Virus record (IMG/VR): IMGVR_UViG_3300014720_000062
Span: 1 to 42,015 of that record
DNA: 42,015 bases
Reading direction: 5' to 3' (one strand)
Source of the DNA: a virus
The translations under genes and the position numbers were made by a program. Position 1 is the first letter of the stretch, and each line of letters begins with the position of its first letter. The notes under the pieces are model-generated. The model was not told the origin of the DNA. It worked only from the letters and a program-made list of their open reading frames with translations, and ran no database searches. Shown one piece after another: positions 23,301 to 31,648 of this stretch.

Positions 23301-24203
23301 ATGATCCGCGTTTCGAGCGGCCGGCTTGCCACCATCAACATCGGCTTCCGCGCCAACTTCCAGCAGGGCCGCATCGCGGCCATGGCCGACAACCACTACC
23401 AGCGCATCGTCACGCCGGTTCCCTCGACCACGCGCGAGGAGGAGTACGGCTGGCTGAAGGACATCCCGCAGATCCGCGAGATGGGCGGCGAGCGCATCAT
23501 CAACGCGCTGGCCGAGGACGGCTACAAGATCAAGAACAAGAAGTTCGAGCTGACGATCGGCGTCAAGGGCGACGACATCAACGACGACCGGGTCGGGATC
23601 TACGCGCCGCGCTTCACGATGATGGGCGACGAGGTCGCACGCTTCCCAAACCGCCTGGTGTTCGACCTGCTGAAGGCCGGCTTCGCCGCCGAGTGCTACG
23701 ACCAGCAGTACTTCTTCGACACCGATCACCCCTACATCAAGGCCGACGGCTCGATGGGCACGCAGAGCAACTACCAGGCCGGCGCCGGCACGCCCTGGTA
23801 TCTCCTCTGCACCAAGCGCCCCCTGAAGCCGATCATCCATCAGACGCGTGAGGAGTTCGAGTTCGTCGCGCTCGATCGTCCGACCGACCAGAACGTGTTC
23901 ATGAAGGACGAGCTGCTCTACGGCGTCGATGGCCGCTGCAACGTCGGCTACGGCTTCTGGCAGATGGCGCTGGGCTCCAAGGCCGACCTGACGGACGCGA
24001 ACGTGAAGGCGCTGCGCACGATCGGCGAGAGCCTGCTGGGCGACCACGGCAAGGCGCTGGGCCTCACCTACGACCTGTTCGCCGGCCCGCCGGCGCATCG
24101 CGACAAGGCGGACGAGCTGTTCAACACGCCGACCCTCGCGGCCGGCGGCGGCAACCCCCTCTACAAGGCGTTCGACACCCTCATCACGCCGTACCTCATC
24201 TAG
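23301..24203 (+). CDS. Major capsid protein, Mu gpT-like
   Basis: A 300-residue protein that matches Mu gpT in length and motifs: RLATINIGFRANFQQG at the N-terminus, LAEDGYKIKNKKFELTIGV and FFDTDHPYI. It builds the icosahedral shell. AGGAG precedes the ATG. It is followed by a hairpin block that may adjust the output of downstream genes. Confidence 0.93.
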   Translation: MIRVSSGRLATINIGFRANFQQGRIAAMADNHYQRIVTPVPSTTREEEYGWLKDIPQIREMGGERIINALAEDGYKIKNKKFELTIGVKGDDINDDRVGIYAPRFTMMGDEVARFPNRLVFDLLKAGFAAECYDQQYFFDTDHPYIKADGSMGTQSNYQAGAGTPWYLLCTKRPLKPIIHQTREEFEFVALDRPTDQNVFMKDELLYGVDGRCNVGYGFWQMALGSKADLTDANVKALRTIGESLLGDHGKALGLTYDLFAGPPAHRDKADELFNTPTLAAGGGNPLYKAFDTLITPYLI

Positions 24204-24332
24204 CGACAACCCCTGCGGACAGGGCGGCGGCCCGCGGCACCGGCGACACGGTGCAGCCGCCGCCCGCTTCGCAAGCCACCGGGCCGGTGCCGTCCGCGGC
24301 ACGTCTCCCGGTGGCTTCCGTGGCGACAACCC
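24203..24332 (+). repeat. Two nested hairpins bounded by 10-bp direct repeats
   Basis: GCGACAACCC occurs at 24203..24212 and 24323..24332. Between them are two hairpins: GGGCGGCGGC/GCCGCCGCCC (24222..24265) with an inner GCACCG/CGGTGC pair, and GCCACCGGG/CCCGGTGGC (24275..24315) with an inner GTGCCG/CGGCAC pair. There is no U-run. Possible roles are an attenuator or a 3' stabiliser for the capsid mRNA. Confidence 0.75.
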
Positions 24333-24344
24333 GAGGAGAAGACG

Positions 24345-24605
24345 ATGGCGCGCCCCAAGGTGCAGGTTTCGAGGTTCCTAGTCGACGGCAGGGTTCCGCC
24401 GTTCGGCGTGATCGTGAAGAAGGCGATGTGGCGCGGCGGCCGGCAGTGGTCGGCCGGCGTCCACATCTTCGACACGCCGGAGAAGATCGACGAGCTGGGC
24501 GAGCCGGAGGCGGTCGCCGCGATGCTCGACACGCTCGCGCTCTATCCCGACGACTTCGAGATCAAGACGGCGGCCGCGGCCGAGAAGGAGCCGCCGAACG
24601 CGTAG
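24345..24605 (+). CDS. Mu gp35-position protein
   Basis: An 86-residue protein (MARPKVQVSRFLVDGRVPPFG) similar to the small gene after the capsid in Mu-like phages (gp35/HI1506 type). Preceded by GAGGAG. It is framed by hairpin clusters on both sides. Function unknown. Confidence 0.65.
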   Translation: MARPKVQVSRFLVDGRVPPFGVIVKKAMWRGGRQWSAGVHIFDTPEKIDELGEPEAVAAMLDTLALYPDDFEIKTAAAAEKEPPNA

Positions 24606-24616
24606 GCATTCCCGGA

Positions 24617-24700
24617 GGGGAGCGCGCGTACCAACGCTCCCCTGGCCGCCGGCGCGGATGCCGGCGGCCGCGTTTCAAGCCCCGCCTCGAGGCGAGGCTT
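24617..24700 (+). repeat. Cluster of three hairpins
   Basis: GGGGAGCG/CGCTCCCC (24617..24642), GGCCGCCGGC/GCCGGCGGCC (24644..24669), and AAGCC/GGCTT enclosing the palindrome CGCCTCGAGGCG (24677..24700). They fill most of the 118-bp gap between two small genes. No U-run follows, so complete termination is unlikely. Confidence 0.7.
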
Positions 24701-24723
24701 CAGTCGCGGACACCGGAGCCACC

Positions 24724-25002
24724 ATGAAGCCCACGATCGGTCGCATCGTCCATTTCTTCGACGCCGCTTTGCGTGCCGACGCCAACAACCACGTCGGCCC
24801 CGGCCCCTATGCGGCCGTCGTCACACAGGTGTTCGACGGCGCTTGCGTCAACCTCAAGGTGATCGTGCCCTTCGGCGACGACCGGCACGAGGGCAGCGTG
24901 CCGGAGAAGAAGGCGGGCGACTACAGTGCCCGCTACTGGACCTGGCCGCCGCTCACGCCGCCGGCCGCGCCGATCGGCGTCGGCTACGGCGATCGCATCT
25001 GA
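24724..25002 (+). CDS. Conserved phage hypothetical protein
   Basis: A 92-residue beta-rich protein (MKPTIGRIVHFFDAALRADAN) of a type found in many phages. CCGGAG is close upstream. Its TGA overlaps the ATG of the gp36-like gene. Function unknown. Confidence 0.65.
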   Translation: MKPTIGRIVHFFDAALRADANNHVGPGPYAAVVTQVFDGACVNLKVIVPFGDDRHEGSVPEKKAGDYSARYWTWPPLTPPAAPIGVGYGDRI

Positions 25003-25430
25003 TGGCCTATACGAACACCGCAGGCATGACGGCGCGCTTCGGCGAGGCGCTGCTGAAGCTCGTCGCCGATCGGGACAACGACGGTACGATCGATGAGGCG
25101 GTGGTCGCGCAGGCGATCGCCGACGCCGACGCGCTGGTGGATCTGCACTGCCGCGGCCGCTACGCCGTGCCGCTGGCGCCGGTGCCCGCCGAGATCGAGC
25201 GCGCAGTGTGCGATCTCGCGCACCGCTTCCTCTACGGCAACAGCGCGGACGTTCCCGATCCGGTCGTGTCGGCCGACAAGGTGGCGCGCGATCTGCTGAA
25301 GTCGATCGCCGACGGCAAGGTGCAGCTCGACGCCGCGCCGGCGCCGGCCGCGAGCGACAGCGCAGCGCTCGAGATCGAGGTCGCGGGCGAGGCGCCGTTC
25401 TTCACCGGCGACGGGCTGAAGGGCTTCTGA
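25002..25430 (+). CDS. Head-tail connector, Mu gp36-like (DUF1320)
   Basis: A 142-residue DUF1320 protein: YTNTAGMTARFGEALLKLVADRDND, helical core, and YGNSADVPDPVVSADKVARDLLKSIADGKVQL (in pieces). These proteins sit below the portal as adaptors. The C-terminal tail (about 112-142) is less conserved. Confidence 0.85.
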   Translation: MAYTNTAGMTARFGEALLKLVADRDNDGTIDEAVVAQAIADADALVDLHCRGRYAVPLAPVPAEIERAVCDLAHRFLYGNSADVPDPVVSADKVARDLLKSIADGKVQLDAAPAPAASDSAALEIEVAGEAPFFTGDGLKGF

Positions 25431-25492
25431 TGGTCGGGCGCCTCGTCCTCCTGGCAGGCGTGCCGGCGCTCACGCCGCGGAGCGCGTCGTGA
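25430..25492 (+). CDS. Possible 20-codon coupling ORF
   Basis: The ATG overlaps the gp36 stop (TGATG) and the TGA overlaps the GTG start of the gpG gene, so this small frame (MVGRLVLLAGVPALTPRSAS) exactly bridges the two. It may keep ribosomes on the message between them. It could also be chance. Confidence 0.35.
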   Translation: MVGRLVLLAGVPALTPRSAS

Positions 25493-25998
25493 GCGCCACC
25501 GCGATCCTCACCATCGATGGCGCCGGTCTCCGCGAGCTCGCGCGCCAGCTCGACGACGTCGACGGCGACAAGGCCGAAGCGCTCGAGGCGATCGGCGGCG
25601 GCTGGGAGACGCTGACCAAGGAGCACTTCGACACCGGCATCGGGCCCGACGGCGTTCCCTGGAAGCCGAGCCAGCGCGTGCTCGCCGGCAAGAAGCGCGG
25701 CGGCGGCACCCTCGTGCTCGAGGGCGACCTGCGCGACGCCAACAGATCCGAGGTGGTCGGCAGCGACGCGGTCGAGCTGGGCAACAACAGGATCTATGCC
25801 GCCGCGCATCAGTTCGGCGCCACCATCCAGCGCGCCGGCGCCCATGCCGTGCCGCTCGTGCTGCCGGCCGGTGCGGTCGGCGGCACGGTGATCACACTGC
25901 CGGCGCGGCCCTTCATCGGCTGGAACGCCGAGCACGACGCCATGGCCGCCGAGATCCTGGAAAGCTTCATCGCCAGGAAGACGGGAGCGCAGGCATGA
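25489..25998 (+). CDS. Virion morphogenesis protein, Mu gpG-like
   Basis: A 169-residue protein of the phage virion morphogenesis family. The signature run GPDGVPWKPSQRVLAGKK leads to LVLEGDLRDANR and a conserved C-terminal RPFIGW. In Mu gpG is a tail completion/head-tail joining factor. Start is a GTG coupled to the preceding small frame; the end overlaps the next ATG. Confidence 0.85.
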   Translation: MSATAILTIDGAGLRELARQLDDVDGDKAEALEAIGGGWETLTKEHFDTGIGPDGVPWKPSQRVLAGKKRGGGTLVLEGDLRDANRSEVVGSDAVELGNNRIYAAAHQFGATIQRAGAHAVPLVLPAGAVGGTVITLPARPFIGWNAEHDAMAAEILESFIARKTGAQA

Positions 25999-26423
25999 GC
26001 GACCTGCCGTCCCTGGTGATCGCGCAACTGGCCGGCACCGCGCCCTTCGTGTGGGTGAAGGGCGCGCGCGAGTTCGGCGCGGCGCTGCAGGCGCCGCCGG
26101 TCGACAAGATGCCGGCGGCGTTCGTGCTGCCCTACGCCGAGAGCTACCGGCCAAACGCGCGGCTCAATCGGCTGAGCCAAGCCGGCAAGGAGCAGGTGAC
26201 CATCGCCGTCATGGTCGCGGTGAAGCCCGCGATCGGCGCCGACGTGCACAACCCGCTGGCGGCGCCCCGCGATGCCCTGGTCGCCCGCCTGCTCGGCTGG
26301 CAGCCGGAGAGCGAGCACGGCGAGCTCGAGATCGTGAGCGGCGCGCTCACCGAGGCCAAGCCGACGCACCTCACCTACCAGTTCGTCTTCCAGCGCGACC
26401 ACACGGTCGCCGTCACCGCCTGA
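25995..26423 (+). CDS. Mu gp37-like protein (DUF1834)
   Basis: A 142-residue DUF1834 protein (VIAQLAGTAPFVWVKGAREFGAALQ). It probably completes the tail end that docks to the head (tail terminator type). Order gp36-gpG-gp37 is as in Mu-like phages. Confidence 0.8.
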   Translation: MSDLPSLVIAQLAGTAPFVWVKGAREFGAALQAPPVDKMPAAFVLPYAESYRPNARLNRLSQAGKEQVTIAVMVAVKPAIGADVHNPLAAPRDALVARLLGWQPESEHGELEIVSGALTEAKPTHLTYQFVFQRDHTVAVTA

Positions 26424-26434
26424 AGGAGCACGCG

Positions 26435-26641
26435 ATGGCCAAGAGCAGCACAACCGCCTTTCCGACCGCAGGCGGCAGCTATGTCGTGAAGCCCGACGGC
26501 AAGGTCGACCAGGTCGAGGCGACCAAGCCGCTGCCCGCCGTTCATGTCCACGACGATCACAAGCCGGCGCCGATGCCGGCCGGCCCGCAGGCGGCCCCGC
26601 AGCCGGCGGCGACGCCGCCCGCACCGAAGGCGAAGGAGTAG
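26435..26641 (+). CDS. Small Pro/Ala-rich protein in the Mu gp38 position
   Basis: A 68-residue protein. The first half (GGSYVVKPDGKVDQVEATKP) is folded-looking; the rest is a Pro/Ala linker ending KAKE. AAGGAG precedes its ATG. It occupies the place of Mu gp38, but I cannot show homology. Confidence 0.6.
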   Translation: MAKSSTTAFPTAGGSYVVKPDGKVDQVEATKPLPAVHVHDDHKPAPMPAGPQAAPQPAATPPAPKAKE

Positions 26642-26647
26642 CGATCC

Positions 26648-27568
26648 ATGTCCATCCGTTTCGAGCGCAAGGCCGCGCTGCTCAAGACCGAGGCCGTCTA
26701 CGCGACCGATCCCGTTCCGACCGGCGCCGCCAATGCCGTGCTGCTGAAGCGCGGCTCGTTCAACCCGCTGGAGGGCGAGCACCTGCCGCGCGAGCTGCTG
26801 CGCACCGGCTTCGGCAGTCATCCCGGCACCTTCGTCGGCCGGCACGTCTCGTTCGAGCTGGCGGTGGATCTCGCGGGCTCCGGCGCCGCCGGCACGGCGC
26901 CGGCCTACGGCGCGATGCTGCGCGCGGCCGGCCTCGCCGAGACGATCGCCGCCGGCGTCAGCGTCACCTACACGCCGGTCGACACCGGCTTCGAAAGCCT
27001 CGGCGCCTACTTCAACCACGAGGACACGCGCCACATCGCGACCGGCGCGCGCGGCAACGGCCGGCTGCTGTTCCAGAGGCAGCGCAATCCGGAACTCGTC
27101 CTGAACGGCCTCGGCCTGTGGCAGTCCGACACCGCCGTCGCGTTCCCCGCGCTGACCACGGCGGCCTGGAGGGATCCGCTGCCGTCGACCAAGGCCAACA
27201 CGCCCACCTTCACGATCGACGGCGTGCCGGTCGTCGCGTCGAGCTTCGAGCTCGATCTCGGCCTGTCGGTCGCCTACCGCGAGCGCATCAACCAGCAGGA
27301 CGTCCCGGTCCGCGATCGCCGGCCGAAGATCAAGGCGCTGATCGAGGAGCTGCCGATCGGCACCAAGGACTTCTTCGCCATGGTCGGCGGCGCGCCGGTG
27401 CCGCTCCAGTACGTGCACGGCGTCGGCGCCGGCAACGTCATCACCATCGCCATCGGCCTGGTGCAGCTCAAGCAGGTGCCGCGCCAGGAGGAGGAGACCG
27501 ACACGATGCTGAACGTCGAAGGCGAGGTCACGCTGGGATCGCCCGAATTCTCCATCGCCTTCACCTGA
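26648..27568 (+). CDS. Major tail tube protein
   Basis: A 306-residue tail tube-like protein (MSIRFERKAALLKTEAVYATDP), with a beta-rich core and the C-terminal LNVEGEVTLGSPEFSIAF. It is the size expected for a siphovirus tube and stands directly before the chaperone and tape measure genes. No sheath gene is present, which makes the tail non-contractile. Confidence 0.8.
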   Translation: MSIRFERKAALLKTEAVYATDPVPTGAANAVLLKRGSFNPLEGEHLPRELLRTGFGSHPGTFVGRHVSFELAVDLAGSGAAGTAPAYGAMLRAAGLAETIAAGVSVTYTPVDTGFESLGAYFNHEDTRHIATGARGNGRLLFQRQRNPELVLNGLGLWQSDTAVAFPALTTAAWRDPLPSTKANTPTFTIDGVPVVASSFELDLGLSVAYRERINQQDVPVRDRRPKIKALIEELPIGTKDFFAMVGGAPVPLQYVHGVGAGNVITIAIGLVQLKQVPRQEEETDTMLNVEGEVTLGSPEFSIAFT

Positions 27569-27598
27569 TCTCGTTAAGCCACGAAAGGACGACAGCCC

Positions 27599-27931
27599 GT
27601 GTTCGATTTTCAGCAAGCGTATCGCTTCAAGTGGCCGGTGAAGGTGCTCGTGCCCACGCTGGAGGGGCAGCAGGAGAAGACGTTCACCGGCATCTTCCGC
27701 CTGATCGGCAAGGAAGAGCGCGAGGAGATCGACAGGGACTTCGGCACGCTCGGCGCCACCGAGCTGGTGCGGCGGGCCTGGGAGGGTTGGGACCAGCTCA
27801 CCGAACGGGGCGAGCCGCTCGCCTACAGCGACGCCCGGCGCGACGAGCTCTACCAGGTGCCGTTCATCGCGTCGGGCGTCGCGCGCGCCTACTGGACGGC
27901 GATCACCGGGGCGCTGCTCGAAAAAAACTGA
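27599..27931 (+). CDS. Tail assembly chaperone, short form (G-like)
   Basis: A 110-residue protein from a GTG preceded by AAAGGA. Located between tail tube and tape measure, the place of lambda G. The gene ends GAA AAA AAC TGA, so the stop follows straight after a slippery heptamer. Lambda G-type proteins coat the tape measure during tail assembly. No sequence motif beyond position and the shift site supports the call. Confidence 0.78.
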   Translation: MFDFQQAYRFKWPVKVLVPTLEGQQEKTFTGIFRLIGKEEREEIDRDFGTLGATELVRRAWEGWDQLTERGEPLAYSDARRDELYQVPFIASGVARAYWTAITGALLEKN

Positions 27932-28365
27932 AGCGCGCGGCGCGGCAGTGGGTCGACTGGCGATCCGCCGCCGCCCCGCGCCGGACCACGGACGACGAGC
28001 GCGGCGAGATCGCGGCACAGCTCGCGGAACTCGGGGCCGACCCAGCGGAGACGATGTCGGAATGGACCGGCGGCACGATTGCAGAGACCACGGACGGGGC
28101 GGGACCGCTCGCGCTGCCGGTCGAGCTGGAGCCGGCGGTGAGCGCGTTCCTGCTCGCCGCGACGCAATGGCGCTGGGCGACCGCCGGCCGCTCGATCGTC
28201 GTGCAGGGCTTCCCGATCGTCGAGATGGAGTCGCGCCGCGTCGGCCTGGACTATGGCGGCCTGCGCGCGGCGCTGGCCTTCGCCGGCCGCCGGCTCACGC
28301 CGGAGGACTTCGCCTCGGTGCGCGTCATGGAGGCGCACGCGCTGAAGCTGTTGGCGCGATCGTGA
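27599..28365 (+). CDS. Tail assembly chaperone, -1 frameshift product (GT-like)
   Basis: If ribosomes slip back one base on A-AAA-AAC (27922..27928), reading continues as AAA CTG AAG CGC for 145 more codons (27928..28365), giving about 255 residues. The extension (KLKRAARQWVDWRSAAAP...VMEAHALKLLARS) has no start codon of its own near the junction and ends 10 bp before the tape measure gene. This is the usual G/GT architecture of long-tailed phages. Confidence 0.78.
27922..27928 (+). promoter_or_regulatory. Slippery heptamer A-AAA-AAC for -1 frameshifting
   Basis: Seven A residues (27921..27927) then C in a very GC-rich region, with the phase X-XXY-YYZ in the zero frame and a TGA immediately after. 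A-AAA-AAC is one of the strongest bacterial -1 sites. The following GCGCGCGGCGCGG stretch may form a stimulatory structure. Confidence 0.82.
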
Positions 28366-28375
28366 GGGCGCGCGC

Positions 28376-31300
28376 ATGACCGAAGTCAAGGCACGCCTCA
28401 CCCTCGACACGTCGGACTTCGAACGGGGTTCCGCCAAGGTCGACCAGACCCGCGAGCAGTTCCAGCAGAAGACCGACCGGCGCAACGCCGAGGCCGAGGC
28501 CAAGGAGGCGGCGCGCAGCAAGGCCGCCGCCGATCGCGAGGCGCGTCGCCTGGCCGACAGGGAGGCGAAGGAGCAGGCCGCGACCGAGCGTGACGCCAAG
28601 CGCGCCGCCGCGACCGTCGAGCGGGAGGCCAGGCGCCAGGCCGACGCCGAGGCGCGCGAGCAGTCGACGGCCAAGCGGCGCGAGGAGCGCGCCCAGGCCG
28701 AGGCGGCGAAGGCCGCCGAGCGCGCGGCCCGCCAGGCGGCCACTGCGCAACGTACGGCCGAGCAGCAGGTCGCCAACGAGAACCGGCGGGTGGCCCAGCG
28801 CGCCGGCCAGCTCCAGCTCCAGCTCAACGACATCTTCACGTCGATCGGCAGCGGGCAGAACCCGCTCACCGTGGCGATCCAGCAGGGGCCGCAGATCACC
28901 CAGATCTACGGCGGCCTCGGCGCGACGATAGCCGCCATCCCGAAGGGCCTGCTGCTGGCCGGCGCGGCGGCGGCGGCCTTCTTCGGCATCCTCGCCGCCG
29001 GCGTGTCGGCCGCGGCCGAGACGGCGCAGCGGCAGCGCCAGTTCAACATCGAGCTGCAGGCGACCGGCAACATCGCGGCCGTCACGGCGCAGCGCCTCGA
29101 CGAGCTGGTGCAGATCGAGGCGCAGCGGCCCGGCGCCAACCGGGCCGACACGGCGTCGTCGCTCGGCGTCTTCGCCCGCAACCCGGCGATCTCGGCCGAG
29201 GAGACCCTGGCCCGGGCGCTCGGCGTCGCGCGCGACCTCGCGCGGGTCAACCAGGTCGAGCTGCCGGCCTCGGCGCAGGAGCTCAACCAGTCGCTCGACG
29301 GCACCGCCGCCGGCGCGCGCAAGCTCGACGCCGCCTACAACATCCTGACGGCGGCGGAGTACGAGCAGATTCGGCTGCTCGACGAGCAGGGCCGTAAGGT
29401 CGAGATCGTCAACATCGTCCTGGCCGCGGCCGAGCGCCGGTTCAAGGGCCTGAACGAGCAGGGCATCTCGCCGACCTCGAAGTACCTCAACGAGCTGGGC
29501 AACGCCTGGACGAATTTCGTCGACAAGGTCGGCCAGTCGAAGCTCGCCCGGGGCACGATGTGGGCCGGCGCCCAGGCGCTGAAGGGCGGCGCGATGCTGT
29601 TCGGCGGCCCGCCGCAGCAATCGCCGAACGCCGGCGTGCCCGACGCCAAGGACGTCGCCGACGCCCAGGAGTCGCTGCGCGTCGCCGAGGCGCGGCTCGC
29701 ACAGCTCCGCGAGCAGCACGGCGCGGCGCGCCCCGAGGCGAAGCCGTGGATCCAGGCCGAGATCGACAAGGCCAACGCGCTGGTCAAGGACCTGCAGGCG
29801 AACGTCGCCAACCTGCGCGCCCAGACGGCCGGCGCCACCGAGCAGCAGGCGGCGGCGCAGGCGCAGTCGGTGCAGGCCGAGACGGAGCGCGTCAAGAAGG
29901 CGGCGCAGGACACCGTCGCGGCGCTCAACACCGTCGAGCTGCAGCGGCGCAAGCTGCTCGCCGATCGGGAGAAGCTTTCGGGCTACCTGCAGAACGGCCT
30001 GGTGTCGCCGGAGGATGCCAAGGCGGCACGCGAGGCGATCCAGACGATCGACGGCCAGCTCGCCGCGCTGAACACGACGGCCGAGAAGCTGCACATCGAC
30101 CAGGTGATCGAGGAGAAGATCGCCAAGCTGCCGCCGCACCTGCAGCCGCTGGAGCGCGCCTTCCAGGCGGCGTTGAAGCAGGGCGAGGCGGCGGGCCTCA
30201 AGGGCGCGGCGCTGATCGAGTTCGCCGAGAAGGCGCGGGCCAATGTCGCCCAGCAGCTCGCCTCGCAGACGCAGGAACAGATCGCGCTGCTGGGCGAGGA
30301 GGCGCAGGCCGCCCTTCGCGTCGCCGACGCCTACGGCAGGAGCCGGGCCGAGGGCCTGCGCGCCGCGGCGATCGGCGCGGCGGGCGTCGCCGAAAGCCAG
30401 GGCCAGATCGCACCGGGCACCGCCGGCGCCGTCGCCCGGCAGCAGCTCGAGAAGCAGGCGGCGGCCACGGTCGCCGCCGCCGCCGAGAAGAACCGCGCCT
30501 ACGGCGAGGAGATCGCGGCGCTCGAACGGTTGACGGCGGCCGAAGCCCAGTCGGTCGAGGCGGCGCGCGAGGCCGAGCGCGTCAACCGCGTGGCCGCCTT
30601 CGCGGCCGAGCTGCGCGCCCAGGCCGAGGCGTCGGGCAGCGTGGCGATCGTCGCCGCGGCCGAACGGCAGATCGCGAAGTACGACGAGCTCTCCCGCAAG
30701 CAGCTCGAGCTGGACCGCCGGCGGGCGGCCAACCAGCTCAACGCGCAGTTCGATCCCGACACGGCCTACGCGCAACAGATGGCCCAGCTCGCCGAGCTGG
30801 AGCGGACCGGCGTCCTCACCCCGCGCGCCGTGGCCGAAGCGACCCGGCAGTACGAGCAGCAACGGCTGGAAAGCAGCCGCGATGCGACGGATGGGATGAT
30901 CGCCGGGCTGCGTCGCTATGCCGACGAGGCGACGAACGCCGGCCGGGCGGCGGGCGAGGGCATCGCGTCGGGCATGCGCACGGCGGAGGACGCCGTCGTG
31001 CAGTTCGCCATGACGGGATCGTTCAACTTCAACCAGTTCGCCAACTCGGTGATCGCCGACCTGGTGCGGGTGGCGACGCGGCAGGCGATCACCGGGCCGC
31101 TGGCGAAGGCGGCGGGCTCGGCGCTGTCGGGGATCGGCGACTGGCTCGGCGGGATGTTCGGCGGCGGGAGCAGCGGCTTCAACGTGCCGGGCATCGGCAC
31201 CGGCACCGGCTACACCTATCACGCCGGCGGCGTCGCCGGCGACGGGGGCGTGCCGACGCGCGTCCTGCCCCTCTCGGCCTGGCAGGGCGCGCCGCGCCTG

Positions 31301-31648
31301 CACGGCGGCGGCATCTCCGGCGGAATTCCGGGGCTGGGCGCCAACGAGGTGCCGACCGTCCTCGAGCGCGGCGAGGAGGTGCTGACCGCCGACGATCCGC
31401 GCCACCGCGGCAATCTCGGCCGCGGCGGCATGCCGGTGCTCAAGCTCGACGTCCGGCTGATCGACAAGACCGACAAGGGCACGACGATCCGCGCCGAGCA
31501 GGGCGTCGGGCCCGATGGCGCGCCGCGGCTCGACGTCATCGTCGAGATGGCGGAGCGGCGGATGGCCGAGAACGTGGCGCGCGATCGCGGCGCGCTCTCC
31601 AGCGCCCTCAAGGGCACGTTCGGCCTGCAGACGGTGGGGCGCTCGTGA
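28376..31648 (+). CDS. Tail tape measure protein
   Basis: A 1,090-residue protein. Residues 25-140 are a charged Ala/Glu/Arg coiled coil; LQLQLNDIFTSIGSGQNPLTV (about 146-166) is the TMP N-terminal family motif; a membrane helix lies at about 191-215; long helical repeats follow; the C-terminal block VVQFAMTGSFNFNQFANSVIA is the lambda-type TMP end. It sets tail length (about 150-165 nm by the usual 1.5 angstrom per residue, an estimate) and passes through the host membrane at injection. Confidence 0.93.
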   Translation: MTEVKARLTLDTSDFERGSAKVDQTREQFQQKTDRRNAEAEAKEAARSKAAADREARRLADREAKEQAATERDAKRAAATVEREARRQADAEAREQSTAKRREERAQAEAAKAAERAARQAATAQRTAEQQVANENRRVAQRAGQLQLQLNDIFTSIGSGQNPLTVAIQQGPQITQIYGGLGATIAAIPKGLLLAGAAAAAFFGILAAGVSAAAETAQRQRQFNIELQATGNIAAVTAQRLDELVQIEAQRPGANRADTASSLGVFARNPAISAEETLARALGVARDLARVNQVELPASAQELNQSLDGTAAGARKLDAAYNILTAAEYEQIRLLDEQGRKVEIVNIVLAAAERRFKGLNEQGISPTSKYLNELGNAWTNFVDKVGQSKLARGTMWAGAQALKGGAMLFGGPPQQSPNAGVPDAKDVADAQESLRVAEARLAQLREQHGAARPEAKPWIQAEIDKANALVKDLQANVANLRAQTAGATEQQAAAQAQSVQAETERVKKAAQDTVAALNTVELQRRKLLADREKLSGYLQNGLVSPEDAKAAREAIQTIDGQLAALNTTAEKLHIDQVIEEKIAKLPPHLQPLERAFQAALKQGEAAGLKGAALIEFAEKARANVAQQLASQTQEQIALLGEEAQAALRVADAYGRSRAEGLRAAAIGAAGVAESQGQIAPGTAGAVARQQLEKQAAATVAAAAEKNRAYGEEIAALERLTAAEAQSVEAAREAERVNRVAAFAAELRAQAEASGSVAIVAAAERQIAKYDELSRKQLELDRRRAANQLNAQFDPDTAYAQQMAQLAELERTGVLTPRAVAEATRQYEQQRLESSRDATDGMIAGLRRYADEATNAGRAAGEGIASGMRTAEDAVVQFAMTGSFNFNQFANSVIADLVRVATRQAITGPLAKAAGSALSGIGDWLGGMFGGGSSGFNVPGIGTGTGYTYHAGGVAGDGGVPTRVLPLSAWQGAPRLHGGGISGGIPGLGANEVPTVLERGEEVLTADDPRHRGNLGRGGMPVLKLDVRLIDKTDKGTTIRAEQGVGPDGAPRLDVIVEMAERRMAENVARDRGALSSALKGTFGLQTVGRS

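Noticed and set aside
28325-31405. Open frame of over 1,000 codons opposite the tape measure gene
   Set aside because: Antisense shadow of a GC-rich gene; composition is Leu/Arg/Gly noise and the tape measure protein is well supported.
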